Assembly: GCF_002343915.1 (NCBI RefSeq)
Contig: NZ_NETK01000001.1
Location: 9,190,001 to 9,254,000 of the forward strand
DNA length: 64,000 nt
Direction of reading: 5' to 3'
Origin: Nannocystis exedens
GTDB lineage: Bacteria > Myxococcota_A > Polyangia > Nannocystales > Nannocystaceae
The position numbers and the translations under genes were made by a program. Within the stretch, counting starts at the first letter, position 1, and each line of letters begins with the position of its first letter. A model generated the notes under the pieces. That model saw only the letters and a list, made by a program, of their open reading frames with translations. It was not told the origin of the DNA and made no database searches. Below are positions 26,901 to 34,515 of this stretch, piece after piece.

Positions 26901-27896
26901 GCTGCCGGCGACGAAGGCGCGGTAGCTCTCCTCGCGCCGCTTCAGCCGCTCGCTGACCTCGACGCGCTCGCTGACGTCCTGCATCGAGCCGACGAGCCGC
27001 CGCAGCCGGCCGTCCTCGTCGCGCTGGACGAAGCCGCGGTCGATGATGTGGGCGAAGCCGCCGTCGCCGCGGCGGAACCGGTACTCGAGCCGCCAGCGCA
27101 CGCGGTCCGGGTTGTCGCGGATCGCCCGCTCGACCTCGGCCAGGACCCGCTCGCGCTCGGCCTCGTGGATGTTGTCCGCCCACCAGCTGAAGGTCGGTCG
27201 CACCTGGTCCCGCCGCCAGCCGAGCGCGTCGTAGATCGCGTCGCCCCAGAACACCCGGCCCGTGGCGATGTCCCAGTCCCACAGCACCTCCTGGGTGGCC
27301 CGCGCCGCCAGCTCGAAGCGGGTCTCGCGGTCCTGCAGGGCGCGGAAGGCGATCGCGTGCTCGAGCGCGAGGCCGACGTGCTCGGCGCACACGTGGGCGG
27401 TGTTGAGGTCGTCGTCGCAGAACGGCCGCCGCCGGTCGTCGCGCCACATCGACAGCGCGCCGACGACGGCGTCGTCGGCCCGGATCGGGACGATGATGAC
27501 GCTGGCGATGGCGAACCGCCGCACGTACGCGCGCAGCTCGGGCGGCAGGTCGTCGGCGAAGTCGGTCGGCAGGTGGGCGTGGAACACCGGGCGGCCGCTG
27601 GCGATCACCCGCCCGGCCGGCAGCAGCTCGAGCGGCATGCCGGCGAAGCTCTCGCGCAGGAACTCCTCGGCGAGGATGTCGCGGTGGGCGTAGGCGCGGA
27701 CGTTGAAGTCGGCCTTGAGGTGGGCGGCGCTGCCGTCGACGAAGTCCTTGACGAGGGTGCGCGTGGTGACCTCGACGATCGCGGCCGGGTCGGTGCGCGC
27801 CTGGGCGATCGCGCGGGCGAGGCCGACGAGCATCTGCAGCGGCGGCCCGCCGCCGTCCCCCTGCGCGTGCGAGCCGGGAGAGGCGCCGCCGCTCAT
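23943..27896 (-). CDS. giant GAF/multi-PAS histidine kinase
   Basis: A 1317-residue soluble kinase. A GAF domain covers about residues 20-185 (IASVIIVPIRADDAVVGALS). It is followed by about seven PAS/PAC units, recognisable by repeated ends such as GSMQDVSERV, VVRDITERRR, ISMDITDRKQ, IGIDVTQRKQ, VAVDVSARKR and IAEDITERKL. The last 230 residues hold HisKA with FLSVASHELRTPLTALGF and the ATPase domain (LHNLLANALKYGAG, VQDRGIGIAEE, YGGFGLGLYIARR). Both ends overlap neighbours by four bases (ATGA), so it is translated together with the upstream kinase and the downstream receiver. The stacked PAS units suggest integration of several cytosolic or redox signals; ligands are unknown. Confidence 0.92.
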   Translation of the reverse strand: MSGGASPGSHAQGDGGGPPLQMLVGLARAIAQARTDPAAIVEVTTRTLVKDFVDGSAAHLKADFNVRAYAHRDILAEEFLRESFAGMPLELLPAGRVIASGRPVFHAHLPTDFADDLPPELRAYVRRFAIASVIIVPIRADDAVVGALSMWRDDRRRPFCDDDLNTAHVCAEHVGLALEHAIAFRALQDRETRFELAARATQEVLWDWDIATGRVFWGDAIYDALGWRRDQVRPTFSWWADNIHEAERERVLAEVERAIRDNPDRVRWRLEYRFRRGDGGFAHIIDRGFVQRDEDGRLRRLVGSMQDVSERVEVSERLKRREESYRAFVAGSGEAIWCLEGDDPVPTDLPPDEQIDLWYERWRLGECNDAMARMYGYERADELRGAPIDLLFPRDDPRLREFYRAFIAGGYRLVDVEDADHAGGQRRFLSSLVGTVEDGRLRRAWGTRREVTDLARQAAALARYQLMSQHGRDIFLFVRGDDGRIIEANDAAVAAYGYSRDELLRLRLADLRAEGAPREDADGGLTETTHRRKDGTTFPVEVSSRGADVHGERVLLSVVRDITERRRTEAAAHHASAILQAVCDNTPDLVFAKDVQGRMVFANPAAIDAIGKPAEAVLGRRDAEFMDFGVGQHISDNDQRVLASGRSDFFEERGPDGRIFLSSKTPYRDATGAIVGLIGISMDITDRKQAEVRLRKTQEALSLVLRAGHMGTWMLDPGTDAAWLSRELEDILGLTAGAAGESSLYAAVHPDDRAYLRAEIEAAVADRRDYRIEFRFVRADTGAVGWMEGRGRAVYDESGRTTMIYGIGIDVTQRKQAELDLRESEQLFARAFGKNPNPMTVNELPGGEYLEVNEAAIKAHGFPREEMLGKTPLQLGVLVDAEDVERFNRLLARRAPVRDLELRLRSKAGRVHSVLMSAELIEYRKRPCVLTVAVDVSARKRAEWALLESEERFRQIAATIDEAFWLMEFSPYWRFVYVSPGWEHAWRRSPEELYGDPTLWTRAIHPDDRAAAEDSQRDLVTGAVDSRDLEYRVVRPDGAVQWIRDRGTLIRDAAGRPWRAAGIAEDITERKLAERERERLVSDLQVAIAVRDDFLSVASHELRTPLTALGFHLEHLVRLVDRGEHDSGVLARKVDGAIRQIERVTALVDSLIHVSRMSLGRLSLELTEFDLVGLVRDLVARAEPDAQRARCEIRVDAPPELRGAWDRKQLDQALHNLLANALKYGAGRPVDVRVFECGPEVAIEVQDRGIGIAEEDRPRIFDRFERAVSSAHYGGFGLGLYIARRIVEAHGGVLDVTSTPGQGSTFRLQLPRQAAQP

Positions 27897-29536
27897 CCGA
27901 CCACGTCTCCTCGCAGCAGCGGCACGCCGTCCTGGTCGCGGGCGCCCGGCGGCGACAAGGTCGCCGGCTCGGGGTGCCGCGGCAGCTCGACGCGGAAGTA
28001 GGTGCCGCCGGTGCGTGTCGACTCGACCGCGACGGAGCCGCCGTGGGCGAGCGCGATCTGCTCCGTGATGTAGAGGCCGAGCCCGAGCCCGGCGGTCTTG
28101 GCCCCGCCCTTGGCGGCGCGCTGAAACGGGTCGAAGATCGCGCCGAGCATCTCGGGCGCGATCACGCCGCGGTTGTGGACGACGAAGCGGACGACGGCCG
28201 GGTCGCGCCCGTCGACCTGGGCGGTCGCCACCGGCGCCCCCTCGGCGTGCTGGATCGCGTTGCCGATCAGGTTCGAGGCCATCTGCGACAGGCGGTCGAC
28301 GTCCCAGGTGCCGCGGGTCTCCCCGCGCACGTCGAGGACGATGCGCGCCTCGGGGTTGGCCTGCTGCTGCTCGTCGATGATGGTGCGGCAGATCGCCGCC
28401 AGGTCGGCGTGCGTCGGCCGGATCTCGAGCCCGCCGGCGGCCCGGATCCGGGTGACGTCGAGCAGCTGCTCGATCATCCGCAGCATGCGCTGGCCGCTGC
28501 TGGCGATCTGCTGCAGGACGCGGCGCAGGCGCTCGTCGGGGCAGCGCCGCAGGCCGAGGCTGGTGGCCATGAGGATCGCCGACAGCGGGCTGCGCAGGTC
28601 GTGGCCGAGCACGGCCATGAACATCTCCTGGTAATGCATGGCCCGCCGCAGGTCGGCCACCAGCGCCTCGCGCTGCTCGGCGACGCGCCGCTTGTCGCTG
28701 ACGTCGACGCAGACGCCGACCCACTCGCGGACCTCGCCGTCCTGGCCGAGCATCGGCACGGCGCGCACCTCGGTGTCGGCGTAGGTGCCGTCGGCGCGGC
28801 GCAGGCGGTACTCCATGGTGCCGGGCACGCGCCCGCTGCAGATCCGCCGCCAGGTCTCGCGCACGCGGCCGCGGTCCTCAGGGTGGACGGCGGCGAGCCA
28901 GCCGGAGCCGCGCGTCTCCTCGAAGGTAAGGCCGGTGAAGGCGCGCCACGAGGCCGAGTCCTCGAAGGCCGCACCCTCGGGATCGGTCGACCACACGATC
29001 TGCGCGGTCGCCTCGACCAGGCTGCGGAACCGGCTCTCGCTGAGCCGCAGCGCCTGCTCGATGTCCTTGAGCTCGGTGACGTCGTGGAGGATGACGGAGA
29101 TCGCCGAGACCTCGCCGGTGGGGTCGTGGACGGGGCAGGCGGTGACGGTGACCGCGAACAGGGCGCCGTCGTCGCGCCGCACGTGGGCCTCGAGCTCGCG
29201 CACGACCTCGCCGGCGAGCACCCGCCGCACGGCGAGCTCGCGCAGGCGGGCCCGCCGCCCGCGCACCCGCTCGCCTTTGCCGAGCCGCGACCAGATGTCC
29301 GTAAAGACATCCGGGTCGACGTGCAGCTCGGCGGCGTGCCGGCCGACGCAGTCGTCGGGGTCGCGGCCGAGCGCGGCGCACAAGGCGGGGTTGACCCATA
29401 CGATCGCGCCGGTGCGGTCGACGACGTGGATCCCCACGGCGCTCTGCTCGAGGCACTCGACGAGGTCGTCGTGATCACCGACGAAGGCGCCGGACGCGGC
29501 GAGGAGCTCTCCGATGTAGCGACGCTCGCTGGCCAT
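27893..29536 (-). CDS. PAS-PAS histidine kinase
   Basis: A 547-residue soluble kinase and the first gene of the coupled operon. Two PAS/PAC units cover about residues 20-150 (AVGIHVVDRTGAIVWVNPAL) and 160-285 (EWVGVCVDVSDKRR). HisKA carries MFMAVLGHDLRSPLSAILMA; the H-D pair follows the usual pattern of hybrid-type myxobacterial kinases. The ATPase domain has ASNLIGNAIQHAEG, VVHNRGVI and TAGLGLGLYITEQI. AAGGAAGG directly before the ATG acts as ribosome site. An 11-base inverted pair with GATGTC/GACATC at 29296 in the coding region resembles the dispersed palindromes. Confidence 0.9.
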   Translation of the reverse strand: MASERRYIGELLAASGAFVGDHDDLVECLEQSAVGIHVVDRTGAIVWVNPALCAALGRDPDDCVGRHAAELHVDPDVFTDIWSRLGKGERVRGRRARLRELAVRRVLAGEVVRELEAHVRRDDGALFAVTVTACPVHDPTGEVSAISVILHDVTELKDIEQALRLSESRFRSLVEATAQIVWSTDPEGAAFEDSASWRAFTGLTFEETRGSGWLAAVHPEDRGRVRETWRRICSGRVPGTMEYRLRRADGTYADTEVRAVPMLGQDGEVREWVGVCVDVSDKRRVAEQREALVADLRRAMHYQEMFMAVLGHDLRSPLSAILMATSLGLRRCPDERLRRVLQQIASSGQRMLRMIEQLLDVTRIRAAGGLEIRPTHADLAAICRTIIDEQQQANPEARIVLDVRGETRGTWDVDRLSQMASNLIGNAIQHAEGAPVATAQVDGRDPAVVRFVVHNRGVIAPEMLGAIFDPFQRAAKGGAKTAGLGLGLYITEQIALAHGGSVAVESTRTGGTYFRVELPRHPEPATLSPPGARDQDGVPLLRGDVVG

Positions 29537-29793
29537 CCTTCCTTTTCGGAGGGGGGCATAGAACCGATCGGACCCTTTTCAAGCCTCGCCCCCGGGCGCG
29601 AGCGGGCGGCGGTCGGTCGCGCCGCGGCCGCCGGCCGGCGTCGGCAGCGGCGGGGCGAACGGACCGCGCGCCGCGTTCGCGGCGTCCGTCACGAGTCCCA
29701 AAGGACAGGTCGTGGCGGGCCGCCCCCGCGCCGGCGCGCGCCGCCCGATCGGCCCCGGCGTCGCGACGCGGCGACGCGGGCGCCGGGCTCCGC

Positions 29794-29799
29794 TAAGGT
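29794..29799 (+). promoter_or_regulatory. TAAGGT -10 box, start-proximal
   Basis: Ends 6 bases before the GTG of the M28 peptidase gene. No ribosome site is present. A GGACAGGTC half element lies about 95 bases upstream at 29702. Confidence 0.5.
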
Positions 29800-29805
29800 G
29801 GGGCG

Positions 29806-31314
29806 GTGACGCTGCGTCCGTTCCTCTTCATGTCCGCGGCGGCGCTGCTGGCCTGCGGCGGACCGCCCGCCGGAACCGGCGAGCCGGCCGCAGCTCCCCC
29901 GAGCTCGAGCCCGCGGCCGGCCGAAGCCGCGAGCGACGAGGCGCGAGGCGCCGCGGCGGCGAGCGAGAAGGCGGCGCCGGGCCCCGCGTCGGCGTCGGGG
30001 GCGGCGCTGCCCGGGCCCGCGCCTGCGTCGGTGACGAAGCTGCTGGCCGACATCGACCCGACCCGCCTGCGGGCCGACGTCGATCGCCTGGCGGGGTTCG
30101 GCACGCGGCACACGCTGTCGGACACGGCCTCGGAGACGCGCGGGATCGGGGCGGCGCGGCGCTGGCTGCTGGCCGAGCTGCAGCGGGCCGCCGAGGCGAG
30201 CGGCCGCACCGGCGAGCTGGCGATGACGGCCGCGTTCGACGTCCACCGCGTGGCGCCCGACGGCAAGCGCGTCGATCGCGAGGTCGAGGTGGTCAACGTG
30301 GTCGCGGTGCTGCCCGGGTCGATGCCGGAGGCCCGGCGGCGGCGCTACTACGTGCTCGCGCACTACGACTCGCGCGCCAGCGACGTGATGGACGCGACGG
30401 CCGAGGCGCCCGGGGCCAACGACGACGGCTCGGGCACGGCGCTGGTGCTCGAGCTGGCGCGGGTGATGGCGACCCGCAGCTTCGACGCGACGCTGGTGTT
30501 CATGGCCACCGCGGGCGAGGAGCAGGGGCTCCTCGGCGCGCGTCGCCACGCGGAGGCGGCCAGGGCGGCGGGGCTCGAGATCGCCGGAGCGCTGAGCAAC
30601 GACATCGTCGGTGACCCGAGCGACCCGCGCGGGGGCAGTCACCGCGCGGAGATCCGGCTGTTCTCGGAGGGCGTGCCGGTGACCGCCGATTTGGCGGCGT
30701 GGCAGCTGGCGCGCCAGACCGGGGCGTTCGCCGACGCGCCGTCGCGGCAGCTCGCGCGGGTGGTCGCCGACGTGGCGGCGCTGCACGGGCTGGCGGTGCG
30801 GCCGCGCCTGGTCTTTCGGCCAGATCGCTTCCTGCGCGGCGGCGACCACACGGCCTTCAACGAGCAGGGCTTCGCGGCCGTGCGCTTCACCGAGGTGGCC
30901 GAGAACTACGACCGCCAGCACCAGGACGTGCGCACCGAGGCCGGCCGGGCCTACGGCGACCTGCCGGCGCACGTCGACGCGGCCTACCTGGCCGACGTCG
31001 CCCGCGTCAACGCGGCCGCGCTGGCCCACCTGGCCGACGCCCCGTCGCCGCCCGGCGACCCGAAGCTGATGGCGACCGAGCTGACCGGCGACACGACCCT
31101 GCGCTGGACCGCCAGCCCCGAGCCCGACGTCGCCGGCTACGAGGTGCTGCGGCGCGCCACCTCGGCGCCGGGCTGGGAGCACGCGCAGGACGTCGGGGCG
31201 GTCACGGAGGCGACGCTGCCGTTCAGCAAGGACGACTGGCTGTTCGCGGTGCGCGCGTACGACCGCGACGGCTACCGCAGCCCGGCCGCGTTCCCCCGGG
31301 TCGCGCGCGAGTGA
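29806..31314 (+). CDS. M28 family zinc peptidase lipoprotein
   Basis: A 502-residue lipoprotein. Leader with lipobox AALLACGG (Cys near 17), then an Ala/Pro/Ser-rich linker to about residue 75. The peptidase domain has the M28 zinc ligands and acid residues in order: YYVLAHYDSR (His), GANDDGSGTALVLEL (Asp), FMATAGEEQGLLGAR (Glu-Glu) and RGGDHTAFNEQGFAAVR (His). The last 85 residues look like a fibronectin III-type module (TTLRWTASPEPDVAGYEVLRR). Predicted aminopeptidase on the cell surface. GTG start chosen for the TAAGGT box and complete signal peptide. Confidence 0.88.
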   Translation: MTLRPFLFMSAAALLACGGPPAGTGEPAAAPPSSSPRPAEAASDEARGAAAASEKAAPGPASASGAALPGPAPASVTKLLADIDPTRLRADVDRLAGFGTRHTLSDTASETRGIGAARRWLLAELQRAAEASGRTGELAMTAAFDVHRVAPDGKRVDREVEVVNVVAVLPGSMPEARRRRYYVLAHYDSRASDVMDATAEAPGANDDGSGTALVLELARVMATRSFDATLVFMATAGEEQGLLGARRHAEAARAAGLEIAGALSNDIVGDPSDPRGGSHRAEIRLFSEGVPVTADLAAWQLARQTGAFADAPSRQLARVVADVAALHGLAVRPRLVFRPDRFLRGGDHTAFNEQGFAAVRFTEVAENYDRQHQDVRTEAGRAYGDLPAHVDAAYLADVARVNAAALAHLADAPSPPGDPKLMATELTGDTTLRWTASPEPDVAGYEVLRRATSAPGWEHAQDVGAVTEATLPFSKDDWLFAVRAYDRDGYRSPAAFPRVARE

Positions 31315-31324
31315 GGGGCCGCGA

Positions 31325-31342
31325 CATGTCTCAAGAGACATG
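31325..31342. repeat. CATGTCTC/GAGACATG inverted repeat after the M28 gene
   Basis: Eight-base arms around AA, 10 bases after the peptidase stop. A sister palindrome with the same arms lies at 40176. It may end transcription before the sigma factor gene, which has its own promoter at 31415. Confidence 0.65.
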
Positions 31343-31414
31343 GCAGAAGGTACAGCCGCCGGTCGGGCTGCGCCGGCGGCCCTGTCCCTGGTCGACGGGG
31401 GGCGAGCCGTGAGG

Positions 31415-31420
31415 TAGAGT
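31415..31420 (+). promoter_or_regulatory. TAGAGT -10 box, start-proximal
   Basis: Ends 7 bases before the GTG at 31428. The in-frame GTG at 31419 overlaps this box and is therefore not the likely start. Confidence 0.5.
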
Positions 31421-31427
31421 GCTGCCG

Positions 31428-32069
31428 GTGGCGGTGCGTGACGACGGCGAGCTCCTGGGCGCGTGGCAGGCCGGCGACGCCGCGGCCGGCGAGGCGTTCG
31501 TCGACCGCCACTTCGCCGCGATCACCCGCTTCTTCCGCAACAAGGCGTGCTGCGAGGACGACGTCGCCGAGCTGGTCGGCCAGACGTTCCTCGGCTGCAC
31601 GGCAGGCAAGGACCGCTGGCGCGGCGAGGCGGGGGCGCGCCAGTTCCTCTACGCGATCGCCGGCAACGTGCTGCGCAAGTACATCCGCGGCCGCTACAAG
31701 CGCAAGAGCGAGGCGCTCGACTTCGCGGCGGTGTGCGTGCAGGACTGCGAGGGCGCGTCGTTGAGCTCGATCGTGGCGCACCGACGCGAGGCGCGGTGCC
31801 TGGTCCAGGCGCTGCGGGAGATCGCGGTCGAGGACCAGATCGTGCTCGAGCTGATGTACTTCGAGGGGCTGTCGGGCAGCGAGGCGGCCGCGCTGCTCGG
31901 GGTGCCGGAGGGCACCGTGCGCGGCCGGATCGCCCGCGGGCGCCAGCGCTTGCGCGAGCGCGTGGCGGCCCTGCTGGCGGCCGCGCCCGCGGCCCCGACC
32001 GTCGACGTCTCGCCGGAGCAGCTCGAGGTTTGGGCCCGCGAGCTGCGGCGGCAACAGGGCTGGGAGTAG
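31428..32069 (+). CDS. ECF-type RNA polymerase sigma factor
   Basis: A 213-residue sigma-70 family protein with region 2 (AFVDRHFAAITRFFRNKACC, then DVAELVGQTFLGC) and region 4 (LREIAVEDQIVLELMYFEG, GVPEGTVRGRIARGR). Region 3 is absent, as in ECF factors. Its N-terminus is nearly the same as that of the sigma factor at 51301 (LGAWQAGDAAAGEAFVDRHF against FAAWQAGDAEAGDELVGRHF), so the two are paralogues. The next gene starts 5 bases after the stop. The group lacks an obvious anti-sigma factor, but a kinase follows three genes on, as in the second module. Confidence 0.9.
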   Translation: MAVRDDGELLGAWQAGDAAAGEAFVDRHFAAITRFFRNKACCEDDVAELVGQTFLGCTAGKDRWRGEAGARQFLYAIAGNVLRKYIRGRYKRKSEALDFAAVCVQDCEGASLSSIVAHRREARCLVQALREIAVEDQIVLELMYFEGLSGSEAAALLGVPEGTVRGRIARGRQRLRERVAALLAAAPAAPTVDVSPEQLEVWARELRRQQGWE

Positions 32070-32074
32070 AGGCG

Positions 32075-34247
32075 ATGGCGCGGTGGTCACCTGTTCGAAG
32101 GGTCATGTGGGGAGCGCTGGCGCTGGCGCTGGTCGGCTGCTCGCCGCGGGCGCCGCGGGCTGTCGCGCAGCGCGAGGCGACGGCGCCCAACCCGGCCGAG
32201 GTCGCGGCCGACTCGCTGCGCGCGCTGCTGGCCGCCGACGACGCCGACCGCTGCGCCGCCGAGGGCGAGGCGCAGGTGCGGCAACACCCGGGCAGCGGTC
32301 GGCTGCGCGCCTGGTGGCTGGCGTGCGTGGCCCGGACCGGTCGCAACGGCGAGGCGGCGGCGCAGGTCGATCGGTGGCTGGCCGAAAGGCCAGATGACGC
32401 GTGGGCCCGGTGGGCCCGCCTGGCGGTGTGGCTCGAGGAGTCGGAGCCGGCGCGGCCCGCCTCCCTGGCGGACACGGCGGCGCTGGTCGAGGCCATGGCC
32501 GGGCACCCCGACGCGGTGCGGCTGCGCGCCGCGGCGCTGGCCCGCTGGCACCACGGCGACGAGCTGGCGGCGCTGGTGGCCGTTCACCCGGACGCGCCGC
32601 CGTGGGCGCGGGCGGTGGCGCGGCTGGAGAAGGCCCGCGGCGACGCGACGCTGGTGCCGCAGGCGCTGGCCGACGCCCACGAGATCGCGGCCACCGACCC
32701 GGAGTTCGTGACGGCGGCGGCGCTCGTCGGCGCCGGGCTCGAGCGAGCGATGAAGCTGGTCGAGGCGCTGGCGTGGGTCGACCGCGGGCTTCAGCGCGCG
32801 CCCGACTCGCTGCAGCTCCGCGCGCGCCGCTGGTGGCTGCTCCAGCTGCAACCGGCCGAGCCAGCGGCCAACAAGCGAGCGGTCCTCGAGGACATCGCGG
32901 CGACGCTGGCCCGCGCGGGCGCGCGGCCGGCCGTGCTGCTCGCCGCCGCCCGGACCTACCGCCAGCTCGGCGAGCCCGGGCTGGCCGAGCCGCTGGAGGC
33001 GCGGCTCCTCCGCGAGTTCGCCGATTCGCCGGCGGCCGAGGCGCTGGTCGCGGCCCGCGACCGGGCGCTCACCGGCGACGATCCGTACTCGACCGCGAAG
33101 CCGTCGCCGGCGCAGCTGGCCGCGCAGGGGGCCGCGGACGCCGCGTTTTTGGCCCGGCCGCGTCACCACGATCCGCTGCTGCGCGAGGCGGCGGCGCTGC
33201 GCCGGTTCGAGGCGGCGGTGGCCGACCCGGCGGCGCCGCCGGCCGCGGTGGTGGCGGCGGTCGAGGCCGCGCGGCCGCTCTTGCACAGGGAGCAGCTGCG
33301 GTTCTTCAGCGCGGCCGCGCGGGCGCTGATCGATCGCGGGGGCGAGCCGGCGCGGGCGGAGGCGCTGGTGCGCGAGGGGCTCGCCGCGGTCGCCGACGAG
33401 GTCGAGGTGGCGCGCGCGCGCGGTCACTCCTTCGACGGGTATCAGGGCTGGATCGAGGGCGAGCTGTACGACCTGCTGGCGCGGGTGCGGCTGAGCGAGC
33501 GGCGGGTCGCCGACGCCGAGGCGGCGCTGGCCGCGGCGACGAAGCGCGGCAGCCAGGGCGACGACCACACGCTCGCGCAGGCCGAGCTGGTGCGGCTGCG
33601 CGGCGACGCGGCCGAGGCCGATCGCTTGCTGGTCGCCTGCAGCGACGCGCAGGACGGCGACGTCGGCGACGACGCCTGCCGGCGGGCGCTGGCGGCGGCC
33701 TGGCTGCGGACCCACGGCAGCCAGCGCGGCCTCGACGCCCACGCGGCGAAGCTGCTGGCGCGCGTGCGGGCGGAGCGGCGGCAGCAGGTGTTCGCGGCGA
33801 TCGCCGCCGAGCCGAGGCCGGCGCCGGAGTTCCGCTTCACGACGCTCGACGGCCAGGCGGTCAGCAGCGAGTCGGCGCGCGGCAAGCTGACGGTGCTGCA
33901 CTTCTGGTTCACCGCCTGCGGGCCGTGCGTCGAGGAGCTGCCGCGCTGGCAGCAGTTCGTCGACGCGCACGCCCGGCCAGCGCGACCTCGAGCTGCTGAC
34001 GGTCCACGCGATCGGCGCCGCCGACGAGGTCACGGCGTGGCTGCGCGAGCACCCGCAGCGCTTCCCGGTGGCGATGAGCGACGGCTACTGCGAGCGCGCC
34101 CAGCCGTGGGCCTTCCCGACCACGTGGTTCCTCGATCGCCAGGGCCCGATCGCCTACGAGGCGCAGGGCGCCGGGCCCGACCTGCCGCTCGAGTTCGCCT
34201 GGCGGGTCGAGGCGCTGCGCGCGGGCGCGGGCAAGCGCGCGGGGTGA
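32075..34247 (+). pseudogene. TPR-thioredoxin (TlpA-like) lipoprotein with a single-base frameshift
   Basis: The frame starts MARWSPVRRVMWGALALALV with lipobox LVGCS. It runs through about 600 residues of Ala/Leu-rich TPR-like helices, then a thioredoxin-like domain with LHFWFTACGPCVEELPRW. At 33972-33974 there is one C too many; the next frame continues the domain (QRDLELLTVHAIGAADEVTA, then FPTTWFLDRQGPIAYEAQG) to TGA at 34245. The paralogue at 34516 is intact over the same stretch. Either this copy is dead or the extra C is a sequencing error; with the shift it would be about 724 residues. The intact domain would be a periplasmic CxxC oxidoreductase. Confidence 0.8.
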
Positions 34248-34339
34248 GGTCGGTTGTGTCTTTGGGGGCATGTCTCTTGAGGCAGATGCGACGGCCGGGC
34301 CGAGCAGGAGGTCGCCGGGCGGCGGCGTCGGCTCCGCAT

Positions 34340-34362
34340 GGCATGTCTTTCGCGACAGGTCC
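34340..34362. repeat. palindromic repeat half-sites between the TlpA-like paralogues
   Basis: GGCATGTCTTTCGCGACAGG followed by TCC. Further half-sites (GGCATGTCTCTTGAGGCAG) lie at 34267-34285. Together they fill much of the 268-base gap between the two paralogous genes, in which no gene is seen. Confidence 0.5.
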
Positions 34363-34515
34363 AGGTCGTGACGGGCCGAGCCCGCGGTCCGCTCGGCCGC
34401 GGGGCGCGGCCGGGTGCGAGGGGATCTGCGCGGCGGTCCGTTCATTCGCCACGGTCGCGGCGAGGTGTTTCGCGCCGCGCCCGGGCTCGGGCGGGGCGAG
34501 GCCCAGGAGGCAGGC

